Below, in pieces: positions 35,849 through 44,213 of a stretch of 64,000 nucleotides of DNA. Source of the DNA: Rhodoblastus sp963704565 (GTDB lineage Bacteria > Pseudomonadota > Alphaproteobacteria > Rhizobiales > Beijerinckiaceae); assembly GCA_963704565.1 (NCBI GenBank), contig OY969917.1:2604001-2668000 (forward strand). Direction: 5' to 3'. Below the pieces are notes generated by a model. It did no database searches. It had not been told where the DNA came from and was given only the letters and a program-made list of their open reading frames with translations. The number at the start of each line of letters is the position of its first letter. Positions within the stretch are counted from its first letter, which is position 1. The translations under genes were made by a program, and so were the position numbers.

Positions 35849-37042
35849 GTGAACGAAAGCCCGCTCGAATCCCACCCCAGTCTGGCCGAGGCCGCGCAGC
35901 CTCACAGCCAGATCGCCGTGTTCGACGGAGCGCAGGCGCTCGCCATGAGCGCCGGCGTGTCGCTGAAGCCCTTCTCGATCGCCTACCAGACCTATGGCGA
36001 ACTGAACGCCGACAAATCCAACGCCATCCTCCTCTGCCATGCCTTGACCGGCGACCAGCATGTCGCCAACATTCATCCCTTGACCGGCAAACCCGGCTGG
36101 TGGTCGGCGCTGGTCGGCCCCGGCAAGCCCTTCGACACCGACAGATATTTCATCATCTGCTCCAACGTGCTCGGCGGCTGCATGGGCACGACCGGCCCGG
36201 CCTCGCTCGATCCCGCCACCGGCCGCGCCTATGGCCTCGACCTGCCGATGGTCACCATCGCCGACATGGCGCGCGCCCAGGCCATGCTGATCGACCGGCT
36301 GGGAATCGACACGCTTTTCTGCGTGGCTGGCGGCTCGATGGGCGGCATGCAGGTGCTGCAATGGGCCGCCCTTTATCCCGAGCGGGTGTTTTCGGCGATG
36401 CCAATCGCCACCGCCGCCCGCCATTCGTCGCAGAACATCGCCTTTCATGAGGTCGGCCGTCAGGCGATCATGGCCGACCCGGATTGGCGCGGCGGCCGTT
36501 ACATCGAGGCGGGCGTGCGGCCGGTCAAAGGCCTCGCGGTGGCCCGCATGGCGGCCCATATCACTTATCTGTCGGATGAGGCCCTGCAACGCAAATTCGG
36601 CCGCAAATTGCAGGACCGCGCCGAGCCGACCTTTTCCTTCGACGCCGATTTCCAGGTCGAGAATTATCTGCGCCATCAGGGCTCGACCTTTGTCGACCGT
36701 TTCGACGCCAATTCCTATCTCTATGTCACCCGCGCCTGCGATTATTTCGATCTGGCGCAGGATTACGGCGGCTCGCTGGCCCGCGCCTTCAAGGACTCGC
36801 GGACGCGGTTCTGCGTCGTCTCCTTCACCTCGGACTGGCTCTATACCACCGCCGAATCGCGCGCCATCGTCCATGCGCTCAACGCCGGCGCCGCGCCGGT
36901 CTCCTTCGTCGAGATCGAAACCGACAAGGGCCATGACGCCTTCCTGCTGGAAGAGCCCGATTTTCTCGCCACCACGCGCGGCTTCCTGCGCGGCGCGGCG
37001 AAAGCGCGCGGCCTTGCCGAATCGGAGGGCGAAAGCGCGTGA
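35849..37042 (+). CDS. metX: Homoserine O-acetyltransferase
   Basis: Encodes 397 residues from GTG 35849, chosen because upstream in-frame starts fall in the promoter. Alpha/beta-hydrolase fold: oxyanion region CHALTGDQHVA, GCMGTTGPASLDPATGRAYG, nucleophile Ser in VAGGSMGGMQVLQWA, and catalytic His in IETDKGHDAFLLE. It activates homoserine for methionine synthesis. The start of metW overlaps its stop (GTGA), and the two form the standard alphaproteobacterial metXW operon. Confidence 0.95.
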   Translation: MNESPLESHPSLAEAAQPHSQIAVFDGAQALAMSAGVSLKPFSIAYQTYGELNADKSNAILLCHALTGDQHVANIHPLTGKPGWWSALVGPGKPFDTDRYFIICSNVLGGCMGTTGPASLDPATGRAYGLDLPMVTIADMARAQAMLIDRLGIDTLFCVAGGSMGGMQVLQWAALYPERVFSAMPIATAARHSSQNIAFHEVGRQAIMADPDWRGGRYIEAGVRPVKGLAVARMAAHITYLSDEALQRKFGRKLQDRAEPTFSFDADFQVENYLRHQGSTFVDRFDANSYLYVTRACDYFDLAQDYGGSLARAFKDSRTRFCVVSFTSDWLYTTAESRAIVHALNAGAAPVSFVEIETDKGHDAFLLEEPDFLATTRGFLRGAAKARGLAESEGESA

Positions 37043-37671
37043 ACCGGACCGAAACCACCCGCATCGATCTCCTGCTCGTAGCCGGCATGGTCGAAAACGG
37101 CGCCCGCGTGCTCGACGTCGGCTGCGGCGACGGCGCATTGCTGCGGCTTCTGGCCGAGAACAAGAATGTTGACGCGCGCGGCGTCGAGATTTCGCAGAAA
37201 GGCGTGAACGATTGCGTCGCCAAGGGCCTTTCGGTGATCCAGGGCGACGCCGATGTCGATCTGGCCGATTATCCCGAGGACGGCTTCGATTACGTCATCC
37301 TGTCGCAGACGCTCCAGGCCACCCGCAACCCGCGCAAGGTGCTGGAGCAGATGATGCGCATCGGCAAGCGCGCCATCGTCTCCTTCCCCAATTTCGGCCA
37401 CTGGCGCGTCCGCTGGCAACTCGGCGCGCGCGGGCGGATGCCGATCACAGAGAATCTGTCCTACGCCTGGTACGACACGCCCAATATCCACTTTTGCACC
37501 ATTCGCGATTTCGTCCAGCTGGTCGAACTGGTGGACGCGCGCATCCTCCGCGCCATGGCGATGAACAGCAGCGGCGCGCAGATCCGGGTGAACGCGCCCT
37601 GGTGGGCCTGGAACCTGTTCGGCGAACAAGCGGTGTTCCTGCTCGAACGCAAGAACGGCGGCGGGACATAG
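37039..37671 (+). CDS. metW: Methionine biosynthesis protein MetW
   Basis: Encodes 210 residues from GTG 37039. Rossmann methyltransferase-like fold with ARVLDVGCGDGALLRLLAE, VIQGDADVDLADYPEDGFDY, VSFPNFGHWRVRWQLGARGR and LSYAWYDTPNIHFCTIRDF, all typical of MetW. MetW binds MetX and is needed for full acetyltransferase activity in related bacteria. Four-base overlap with metX implies coupled translation. Confidence 0.95.
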   Translation: MNRTETTRIDLLLVAGMVENGARVLDVGCGDGALLRLLAENKNVDARGVEISQKGVNDCVAKGLSVIQGDADVDLADYPEDGFDYVILSQTLQATRNPRKVLEQMMRIGKRAIVSFPNFGHWRVRWQLGARGRMPITENLSYAWYDTPNIHFCTIRDFVQLVELVDARILRAMAMNSSGAQIRVNAPWWAWNLFGEQAVFLLERKNGGGT

Positions 37672-37760
37672 TACCTTCCCCCGAGAGCAGTCGGAACACT
37701 CGCCCAAGGTACGAAAATTGTTTTGCCGAAGCGCCAGCCATCGGCTAAACAGGGCCCGAA

Positions 37761-37837
<77 letters not shown>

Positions 37838-37977
37838 GTAAAATCAACAGGTTATGCTAATATGGGCCGGTTGCCGGATCGGCCCCTGGCGTCGGTAAGC
37901 GGTTTCGCGAAAGCGTCCCGCCCGACGCCCGCCGCCGTCCGGCCGGTCGTCGCGATGAAGCGCCGCGCGTTTCGCTG

Positions 37978-38262
37978 TCAAGCAGCTGACGGCGACGCGG
38001 GAAAGCCCGGCGACGCGGGGCGTTGCCGACCGTGCGGGGCCTTGCGCTTGGGCTTCGGCAGCAGGCCTTCATATTGCGCTTTCTTGCGCGCTAGCTTGCG
38101 CGCCCGCCGAATGGCTTCGGCGCTTTCCCGCACGCGTTTCTCCGAGGGCTTCTCGTAAGCGCGGCGCTGTTTCATTTCGCGGAAGAGACCTTCACGCTGC
38201 ATCTTCTTTTTCAGCACGCGAAGCGCCTGCTCGACATTGTTGTCGCGAACCAATACCTGCAC
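37978..38262 (-). CDS. rpsU: 30S ribosomal protein S21
   Basis: Encodes 94 residues from GTG 38262. The opening MQVLVRDNNVEQALRVLKKK is the conserved alphaproteobacterial S21 start; QREGLFREMKQRRAYEKPSE follows. The usual basic C-terminal tail is extended (PKPKRKAPHGRQRPASP), making it longer than the roughly 70-residue enterobacterial protein. It binds the small subunit near the anti-Shine-Dalgarno and helps initiation. The stop lies about 140 bases from the tRNA-Arg gene. Confidence 0.95.
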   Translation of the reverse strand: MQVLVRDNNVEQALRVLKKKMQREGLFREMKQRRAYEKPSEKRVRESAEAIRRARKLARKKAQYEGLLPKPKRKAPHGRQRPASPGFPASPSAA

Positions 38263-38379
38263 GAAATATCCGATCCTTGAATTCGAGAGATGCGCCGCCT
38301 GCCCGGCGGCGACGCGAAGCGCGTGAACAGGCGCCGGAGCGACTGCCGCCGCGTGGAAAACTTTCCGGTCCCGCCCGGC

Positions 38380-38619
38380 TTATCTGCGAGCGGGCGACAG
38401 CAACGGCTCGATTGCGACACGCTCGTAATCCTCGCGCTCGCACTTGATTCTGTATTGAAGTCCCGATCCGCCATCGGGAAGAAGGCGCGTCACCTTGAAG
38501 AGAGTCTGCTCCGGTTTCCCGATCAGGGTCACGAAAGTTCCGAGCCCAAATTTGTGTTTCACGGACGCAACGTTCGGACTCGCATCGTCAGCGGCGGGTT
38601 TCCGCGATTTGTCATGCAC
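38380..38619 (-). CDS. Small hypothetical protein
   Basis: Encodes 79 residues. The core KFGLGTFVTLIGKPEQTLFK then LQYRIKCEREDYERVAIEP looks like a small SH3/KOW-type beta-barrel as in several short conserved proteins. No Cys pair, no signal peptide. It lies between cspA and rpsU in the same direction, so a translation- or stress-related role is possible but unproven. Confidence 0.6.
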   Translation of the reverse strand: MHDKSRKPAADDASPNVASVKHKFGLGTFVTLIGKPEQTLFKVTRLLPDGGSGLQYRIKCEREDYERVAIEPLLSPARR

Positions 38620-38704
38620 GAGATATCCTTTCGTTCGCCCGGCCGAGCAACCGCCGATCGCGGCGATCGACGTTGGCTCGCGCCATTTTCCGCAAATGAA
38701 AACG

Positions 38705-38732
38705 AAAAAGCCCCGGGCGTGTTTCCCGAGGC
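38705..38732 (-). terminator. Rho-independent terminator after cspA
   Basis: On the minus strand GCCTCGGG, loop AAACACG, CCCGGGGC, then TTTTT. It lies 69 bases beyond the cspA stop. Confidence 0.8.
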
Positions 38733-38800
38733 CTCCCGATCTCGCGCCGCATCGCGCCAGTACATCCGTGGAACGACGATACGTCTGCGAGAAAAAAGAT

Positions 38801-39013
38801 TCATTCCACCGTTTGCAGGCGCGAGGCCGAAGACTTCCCGGTGCGGCGATCCGCGGTCACCTCGTAGCTGAGCTTCTGGCCCTCGCGAAGGTCGCGAAGT
38901 CCAGCCTGTTCAACGGCGCTGATGTGAACGAAAACATCCTTGCTCCCATCATCGGGCTGGATGAAGCCAAAGCCCTTTTGGCTGTTGAACCATTTAACGA
39001 TACCGGTAGACAT
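38801..39013 (-). CDS. cspA: Cold-shock protein, CspA family
   Basis: Encodes 70 residues from ATG 39013, which has TAGGAG eight bases upstream; GTG 39022 is an in-frame alternative. RNP1 is KGFGFIQPD, RNP2 is DVFVHISAV; TGIVKWFNSQ opens the oligonucleotide-binding barrel. Binds single-stranded RNA/DNA as RNA chaperone. No neighbouring partner; the long upstream stretch could be a regulated 5' leader as in other csp genes. Confidence 0.93.
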   Translation of the reverse strand: MSTGIVKWFNSQKGFGFIQPDDGSKDVFVHISAVEQAGLRDLREGQKLSYEVTADRRTGKSSASRLQTVE

Positions 39014-39496
39014 AGTTGACACTCCTACGAGCAGGATTGAGCGCTGCTCGTCAGCTGGGACGAGCTATTCGTATCGATGATTTTTAGAGGAGGTCGTCAG
39101 CTGCGTTTGAAACGCGGGGCCAAGGCGTCGGCCTAAAATTTCGATCTTCGTTAAATAAGCGAAGACGAAGGCAAAAACAAGGCCAGAAAATATCATTCTT
39201 ATTTGCTTTCAGATGAACCTTCATCTGCCGGGCGGCCATCAATACGGCAAAGGCCATGCGAACGGGAGCCACGTCGCCGATTTTCGAAGCCGGTGTTTCC
39301 AACCGTCGGCACAGGCGCAAATTCAACGAGGCGCCAGGCCGCAATCGACGCCGTGATCCACGTTGCCCGACGCGCGGCGGCGGCTTGGCCAGCGTCGGTC
39401 GGGATCGAGACCATTCCGGAGCCGAACGCCAGATTTCCTGGAAGTCGCCCCGAATATGCTCCGAACGCTTCCCCGAAGAGCCGGAACGCCAGAAAA
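39014..39496. other. Intergenic region, probable cspA leader and unassigned sequence
   Basis: I see no convincing gene in these 483 bases. The part next to cspA is relatively AT-rich (about 39120-39240) and could hold its promoter and leader. The short ORFs here have codon composition unlike real genes, and two are antisense read-throughs of the tRNA-Val gene. Confidence 0.5.
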
Positions 39497-39540
39497 ACAA
39501 AAGCCCCGGCCGCTGATCTTTCAAGCGATCTCAGGGCTTT
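39497..39540 (-). terminator. Terminator-like hairpin after tRNA-Val
   Basis: On the minus strand AAAGCCC pairs with GGGCTTT, enclosing a GATC-containing inner stem, followed by a T-rich tract (TTTTGTTTTTC). It starts five bases after the tRNA 3' end. Confidence 0.7.
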
Positions 39541-39545
39541 GGGAA

Positions 39546-39620
<75 letters not shown>

Positions 39621-39717
39621 GCCGCCGACGGTGGTTTGCCGCCGGCCCGTCAAGGGTTCGGGGTGTATATCGATTCGATTCGGGTGGCGCAACCCGCCAC
39701 CGGCAAAAAGTTTTGCC

Positions 39718-40098
39718 TCAGGCGGCGAGCAGCCGGGTCACTTCATTGACCAGATCGCGCAGATGGAAGGGCTTGGACAGAACCTTGGCCTGGCGCGGCG
39801 CCTGATTGTCCGGATTGAGCGCCACGGCGGCGAATCCGGTGATGAACATCACCTTGATGTCGGGATCGAGCTCGGTGGCGCGACGCGCCAGTTCGATTCC
39901 GTCCATTTCAGGCATGACGATATCGGTGAGCAGAAGCTCGAAAGGCTCCTCGCGCAGCCGATTATAGGCCTCAAGCCCGTTGTCGAAGGAAACCACCGCA
40001 TAACCGGCGTTCTGCAGGGCCTTGACCAGGAAACGGCGCATGTCGTTGTCGTCTTCGGCCAGAAGGATCTTCACCATGGTGTCCATTTGGCGATTCAT
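39718..40098 (-). CDS. cpdR: Response regulator CpdR
   Basis: Encodes 126 residues from ATG 40098, chosen for GAGGA upstream; ATG 40086 and 40077 also give the conserved VKILLAEDDNDMRRFLVKAL. A lone receiver domain: acidic pair EDD, phosphorylatable Asp in LLTDIVMPEMDG, Thr in MFITGF, Lys in VLSKPFHLRDLV. In Caulobacter and rhizobia CpdR, when unphosphorylated, primes ClpXP for cell-cycle proteolysis. Sequence is close to the rhizobial CpdR1 type. Divergent from the N-formylglutamate amidohydrolase gene. Confidence 0.93.
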   Translation of the reverse strand: MNRQMDTMVKILLAEDDNDMRRFLVKALQNAGYAVVSFDNGLEAYNRLREEPFELLLTDIVMPEMDGIELARRATELDPDIKVMFITGFAAVALNPDNQAPRQAKVLSKPFHLRDLVNEVTRLLAA

Positions 40099-40352
40099 CT
40101 CGTCCTCGTTCTCACCCATTGGATAAAGCCTCATCGTGGTAAATAACAGGTGAAATTTTTTGAAAACGCCGGCAGAGTTAACGCCATCGCGCTTCGAAAA
40201 CGCCGACGACGGCCGCGCCTTCCGCTGACGCTTCCACGTCCGCCCAATCGGGAACAAGAGGCGGGAATTCAAAAACCTGCGCGCGCTTTCGCGCTGGACA
40301 ATCGGGTGGCGCGGCGTCATCCTTGTTTTTTTTATCAAAGGCGCCGCCGCGC

Positions 40353-41294
40353 ATGGCTGGCTCGCTCGGAACGGAAATCGATATGCAGGCTTTCGCGGCC
40401 GACGCGGCGCGCGCCATACCTCTTTGCGAAACGATCGAGCCGGAGCGCCTGACTTCGCCCCTGGTTTTTTCCTCGCCCCATTCGGGCCGGCGCTACAGCA
40501 CGGAATTTCTCGCCGCTTCGGCGCTCGATCTGCACAGCCTGCGCAGTTCCGAGGATGTGGCGGTGGACGACCTGTTCTCGGCCGCGACGCTTCACGGCGC
40601 GCCCTTGCTCCGCGCCAATTTTCCCCGGGCGTTTCTGGACGTCAATCGCGAGCCCTATGAGCTCGATTCGAAATTATTCGCCGATCCCCTGCCGGACTAT
40701 GCCAATGTCCGTTCTCTGCGCGTGGCCAGCGGGCTCGGCACCGTCGCGCGGGTGGTGTCGGAGGGAAGGCCGATCTATCGCGAGCGCATGCCCCTCGCCG
40801 AGGGGCTGGCGCGGATCGAATCCTGTTACAAGCCCTATCACGCCATGCTCGACGGCCTGCTGGAGCGCGCCGTCGAGAGATTTGGAATCGTCTATCTGGT
40901 CGATTGCCATTCCATGCCCTCGCGCATGCCGACCGGCGATTCCCGGCGGCCCTACGAGCCGGTCAACGCCGATTTCGTGATCGGCGACCGGCATGGTTCA
41001 AGCTGCGAACCGGACTTTTCCCATCGCGTTCATTCCCAGCTTGTGACCATGGGCTATCGCGTCGCCCGCAACAAGCCCTATGCGGGCGGCTATATCACCG
41101 CCAGCTACGCCGCACGCTCGCGCAAACGCCATGCCTTGCAAATAGAGATCAATCGCGCCCTCTATCTCGACGAGGCGACGCTTCAGCCGCTGCCGCGCTA
41201 TGAAAAGGTCAAGGCCGATCTTTCGCGCCTGATCGCGGATCTGGCCGCCCATTTCCCGGCGGCGGGCGCTCACTGGCGCGCCGCGGCGGAATAG
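40353..41294 (+). CDS. N-formylglutamate amidohydrolase family protein
   Basis: Encodes 313 residues from ATG 40353; ATG 40383 has a better upstream GGAA and may be the true start. Family blocks are VFSSPHSGRRY, SSEDVAVDDLF, ANFPRAFLDVNREPYELD, VDCHSMPSRMPTGD (metal ligands), GDRHGSSCEPDFSH and YAGGYITASY. The enzyme hydrolyses N-formylglutamate or related N-acylated amino acids, the last step of one histidine degradation route; no hut genes are nearby, so the substrate may differ. A conserved companion of cpdR in alphaproteobacteria as I recall. Confidence 0.88.
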   Translation: MAGSLGTEIDMQAFAADAARAIPLCETIEPERLTSPLVFSSPHSGRRYSTEFLAASALDLHSLRSSEDVAVDDLFSAATLHGAPLLRANFPRAFLDVNREPYELDSKLFADPLPDYANVRSLRVASGLGTVARVVSEGRPIYRERMPLAEGLARIESCYKPYHAMLDGLLERAVERFGIVYLVDCHSMPSRMPTGDSRRPYEPVNADFVIGDRHGSSCEPDFSHRVHSQLVTMGYRVARNKPYAGGYITASYAARSRKRHALQIEINRALYLDEATLQPLPRYEKVKADLSRLIADLAAHFPAAGAHWRAAAE

Positions 41295-41322
41295 ACCGAA
41301 AAACGCCGCCGTCCGCGCGGGC

Positions 41323-41354
41323 AAAAAAAGACCGCCGACGGGCCGTCAGCGGTC
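41323..41354 (-). terminator. Rho-independent terminator, minus strand
   Basis: A GC-rich hairpin (GACCGC...GCGGTC outer stem with a GACGG/CCGTC inner stem) is followed on the minus strand by seven T residues. No protein gene on the minus strand ends here. Confidence 0.75.
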
Positions 41355-41515
41355 CAAGTCAGGGGAGGAAACGCCCAAAGCGGGCATCCGCGGCAAACTG
41401 CCGCGACGCATTATTATGTGGTTGCAGCGCACAAAACGCAAGGGCGCCCGCCCCGCTTGTCGCCGCGCGGGATCGTTTCGGTCGCGATTTTTCCCGGCGC
41501 GCGACCGTCCTGCAA
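41323..41515 (-). ncRNA. Probable small regulatory RNA with anti-Shine-Dalgarno motif
   Basis: The minus strand has a strong terminator (41354-41323) and, just before it, the single-stranded motif TTCCTCCCCTGA (41370-41359), a CCUCC-type anti-SD sequence typical of alphaproteobacterial trans-acting sRNAs. A possible promoter is TTGAAG (41552-41547), 19-base spacer and TATATT (41527-41522). Transcription from about 41515 gives an RNA of about 190 bases in the gap before hisN. The 65-codon ORF at 41556-41359 begins upstream of the inferred start site and looks unlike a protein. No named sRNA recognised. Confidence 0.5.
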
Positions 41516-41708
41516 CGTGACAATATACTGTTTTTAAAGAGAGACTCTTCAAACACCGGTCCGGGACGACCCTCGCCCGACCTGTACTTTGGTCGGAGTG
41601 GCGCGTCCCGCGCCCTCGCCGCGCAAGCCTCGCCAATGGACTGGCTTTAGCCCCCGCTTCGTGGCATGTCTCGCATGAGACGAAAGTCGGTTTTTCGGGA
41701 GAGGCAAG

Positions 41709-42512
41709 ATGACGGCGGTGGATTTCCTGCCTTTCGTGGACCGTCTGGCGCAGGTTTCGGGCGAAGCGATCATGCCCTTCTTCCGCACCAGTTTCGCGAT
41801 GGAGGACAAATCCGCCGGCGGCGTTTTCGATCCGGTCACCGAGGCCGACCGCGCCGCCGAGGCCGCGATGCGCCGCCTGATCGGCGACGTCTTCCCGCAT
41901 CACGGGGTCATCGGCGAGGAATTCGGCGCGTCCGACGAAGAAGCCGAATATGTCTGGGTGCTCGACCCGATCGACGGGACCAAGAGCTTCATCTCCGGCC
42001 TGCCGCTGTGGGGCACCCTGATCGGCCTGTTGCACAAGGACGCGCCCTGCTACGGCCTGATGCACCAGCCCTTCACCCGCGAAAAATTCTTCGGCGACGG
42101 CGCCGAGGCCCATTGGACCGGGCCTGGGCTGCATGGCGAGCACGCCATGCGCCGCCTGTTCACCCGATCCTGTTCCGGGCTCGACCGCGCCACCTTGATG
42201 ACGACTTCGCCCAAATTGATCCCGGAGCCGCTGCGTCCGCGCTACGACGCGCTGGAAGCCCAGGTCCGCCTGCCGCGCTACGGCGGCGATTGCTACGCCT
42301 ATTGCATGCTCGCCGCCGGCCATGTCGATCTGGTGGTCGAGGCCGCGCTCAATATTTATGACATAGCCGCCTTGATCCCGATCGTGCGCGGCGCCGGCGG
42401 GGTGATCACGACCTGGGACGGCGGCGACCCGACCAAGGGCGGCGCCATCGTCGCCGCCGGCGACAAGCGCGTCCACGCGCAGGCCTTGAAGGCGCTGAAC
42501 GCCAACTCCTGA
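41709..42512 (+). CDS. hisN: Histidinol-phosphatase, inositol monophosphatase family
   Basis: Encodes 267 residues; GAGAGG precedes ATG 41709. Metal-site motifs of the IMPase fold are GVIGEEFGA, VLDPIDGTKSFISG and YGGDCYAYCMLAAGHVDLVVE. FISGLPLWGTLIGLL is the pattern that separates HisN-type histidinol phosphatases from plain inositol phosphatases. Lithium-sensitive, magnesium-dependent dephosphorylation of L-histidinol phosphate in histidine synthesis. Alternative: another sugar- or nucleotide-phosphate phosphatase of the superfamily. Confidence 0.85.
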   Translation: MTAVDFLPFVDRLAQVSGEAIMPFFRTSFAMEDKSAGGVFDPVTEADRAAEAAMRRLIGDVFPHHGVIGEEFGASDEEAEYVWVLDPIDGTKSFISGLPLWGTLIGLLHKDAPCYGLMHQPFTREKFFGDGAEAHWTGPGLHGEHAMRRLFTRSCSGLDRATLMTTSPKLIPEPLRPRYDALEAQVRLPRYGGDCYAYCMLAAGHVDLVVEAALNIYDIAALIPIVRGAGGVITTWDGGDPTKGGAIVAAGDKRVHAQALKALNANS

Positions 42513-42536
42513 CGCGCGCCCGACATAAGGGCCGAT

Positions 42537-43511
42537 TCAGGAAGCGGCTTGCGCCGCTTCGTGCAGAATTCTCTGCCCTGGAATGAAAGCGTCGAAAGCA
42601 GCCCAGAATTCCGATCTGATTTCGGCGCGCTCCATCAGGATTTCATGGCGCGCGTCGCGCAGGACGAGGCAGGACGCCGTCTTCAGCCGCACGGAAAACC
42701 GCTCGATCGCCGGGGTCGAGACCAGCCTTTCATCGCCGGCGGCGACAAACAGGATCGGCGTGTGAATGCGCTCGACCTCGCGCTGCGACGTCAGCCGGCG
42801 CATCAGATGATAGGCGGCGTGAACCCAGCCGATGGTCGGGTCGCCAACCCCCAGCGCCGGCGCGAGATTGAGAATTCCCGCCGCGCGGGCGAAACGGCGC
42901 GGGTCGCCGGTCAGGACATTGTGCGCGAAAGGCTTGTGATAGGGCGGCCTGTTCCGCCCGCCGGGGACAAAGAGTCGCGCCAGTCCCAGCGCGTGAAAGC
43001 CGGCGGCCAGGCGGCGCGCCGTCGCCGAACCGGGAAATCCGTGCAGATCGATCATCGGCGCCAGGGCGACGATGCGCTCGAAAAGCTCGTCGCCATCGTG
43101 CGCCACGCAATAGTCGATCAGCGCCGCCGCGCCCATCGAATGAGCCAAGGCGAACCACGGCTTGGGACAGTCGGGCGTCAGCAGCCTGCGGATGAAGGCG
43201 TCGAGATCGCGCCGGAAATCGGTCGAGCGGCGCACGTGGTCCTTGGCCCGATTGCGCAGCAGTCGCTGGGAAAGGCCCTGGCCGCGCCAGTCGAATGTCG
43301 CGACGACAAAGCCGCGCTCGAGCAATTCGCCGATGGTCTCGAAATATTTTTCGATGAATTCGGCCCGGCCCTGAACGATCGCGACCGTGCCGCGCGGCGG
43401 GCCTTCGGGGCGCCAATAGGCCGCTCGCAATTCCATGCCGTCGCTGCTGCGCAAGCCAACGATATTGGCGCCGGGCGGGCAGCGGTTGGCGGGAATATCG
43501 ATCAACTCCAT
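42537..43511 (-). CDS. Alpha/beta hydrolase, lysophospholipase (PldB) type
   Basis: Encodes 324 residues from ATG 43511, which has AGGAA seven bases upstream. Serine-hydrolase lid type: VAIVQGRAEFIEKYFETI (oxyanion region typical of lysophospholipase L2), FDWRGQGLSQRLL, nucleophile Ser in ALAHSMGAAALIDY, Asp in LFVAAGDERLV and His in DARHEILME. No signal peptide; acts on monoacylglycerols or lysophospholipids. It ends close to hisN (convergent) and is divergent from the heat-shock gene. Confidence 0.87.
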   Translation of the reverse strand: MELIDIPANRCPPGANIVGLRSSDGMELRAAYWRPEGPPRGTVAIVQGRAEFIEKYFETIGELLERGFVVATFDWRGQGLSQRLLRNRAKDHVRRSTDFRRDLDAFIRRLLTPDCPKPWFALAHSMGAAALIDYCVAHDGDELFERIVALAPMIDLHGFPGSATARRLAAGFHALGLARLFVPGGRNRPPYHKPFAHNVLTGDPRRFARAAGILNLAPALGVGDPTIGWVHAAYHLMRRLTSQREVERIHTPILFVAAGDERLVSTPAIERFSVRLKTASCLVLRDARHEILMERAEIRSEFWAAFDAFIPGQRILHEAAQAAS

Positions 43512-43579
43512 GGCGGATTCCTGTAGCGGGTCGCGCCAGCCGGCGCAAATCGGCGGTTGACGATAAGGGCTCCCCGCCC

Positions 43580-43607
43580 CTTGAAAAGCGTTCGCAGGCC
43601 TCCATCT
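43580..43607 (+). promoter_or_regulatory. Sigma32 (RpoH) heat-shock promoter of hsp20
   Basis: CTTGAAA at 43580-43586, a 13-base spacer, and CTCCATCT at 43600-43607, one mismatch from CCCCATnT. Predicted transcription start near 43614, exactly at the foot of the first leader hairpin. Confidence 0.75.
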
Positions 43608-43614
43608 CCTTGAC

Positions 43615-43690
43615 AGCGCGGGCCGAAATCGGACGCGCTCCGGCGAAAGCATGGCGCTTTCGCCGCATGTCGCTCAATGGAGGATATGCC
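43615..43690 (+). promoter_or_regulatory. ROSE-type RNA thermometer in the hsp20 leader
   Basis: Three successive stem-loops fill the leader: 43615-43639 (AGCGCG/CGCGCT), 43642-43664 (perfect 9-bp GGCGAAAGC/GCTTTCGCC) and 43665-43689. In the last, the Shine-Dalgarno GGAGGA (43679-43684) pairs with TCGCTC (43670-43675 region), leaving one unpaired G (43672). This is the U-[UC]-G-C-U motif with the critical bulged G of ROSE elements. Melting at heat shock would expose the ribosome site of the ATG at 43691. Confidence 0.78.
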
Positions 43691-44155
43691 ATGCGTCAAT
43701 TCGATCTTTCTCCACTCTACCGCTCCACCATCGGTTTCGACCGTCTGTTTTCGCTGCTCGATCAGCCGAGCTTCGCGGAGGGCGCGGCCGCGTCCTACCC
43801 GCCTTATAATATCGAGCGCACCGGCGAAACCGCCTATCGGCTCACCCTCGCCGTGGCGGGCTTCGGCGAAAACGAACTGTCGATCGAAACGCGCCAGAAC
43901 GCCATGACCATCAAGGGCGAAAAGGCGGCGCGCGCGGAGGATGAGACCCGCGAAATGCTTTATCAGGGCATAGCCGCGCGCGCCTTCGAGCGCCGGTTCC
44001 AGCTCGCCGACCATGTTCAGGTCACGGGCGCCCGGCTCGAAAACGGCCTGCTTCATGTCGATCTCGTCCGCGAGATTCCCGAAGCCCAGCGCCCCCGCGC
44101 CATTCCGATCGGCCATGCGGGGCCCCGACCGGTCGAGTCGCCCAGGGCGGCCTGA
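43691..44155 (+). CDS. Hsp20/alpha-crystallin family small heat-shock protein
   Basis: Encodes 154 residues. The opening MRQFDLSPLYRSTIGFDRLF is the IbpA/HspA type of class A rhizobial small heat-shock proteins. The alpha-crystallin domain spans about residues 38-130 (YRLTLAVAGFGENELSIE, RAFERRFQLADHV, LENGLLHVDLVREIPE, including the conserved GLL-x-V-x-L strand); the short C-terminal tail ends in PVESPRAA with an I-P-I motif before it. ATP-independent holdase. Controlled by a sigma32 promoter and a ROSE thermometer, and followed by a strong terminator. Confidence 0.95.
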   Translation: MRQFDLSPLYRSTIGFDRLFSLLDQPSFAEGAAASYPPYNIERTGETAYRLTLAVAGFGENELSIETRQNAMTIKGEKAARAEDETREMLYQGIAARAFERRFQLADHVQVTGARLENGLLHVDLVREIPEAQRPRAIPIGHAGPRPVESPRAA

Positions 44156-44177
44156 TCTTTCCGGACACGCAAATCGG

Positions 44178-44206
44178 CGGGCGCCTTTTCAGGCGCCCGT
44201 TCTTTT
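44178..44206 (+). terminator. Rho-independent terminator after hsp20
   Basis: Perfect CGGGCGCC/GGCGCCCG stem with loop TTTTCA, followed by TTCTTTTT. It lies just before the end of the convergent gene at 44214. Confidence 0.9.
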
Positions 44207-44213
44207 TGTCCGC

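Noticed and set aside
41359..41556. 65-codon minus-strand ORF
   Set aside because: It has no ribosome site, begins upstream of the inferred transcription start and has a basic, unpatterned sequence; an RNA function fits better.
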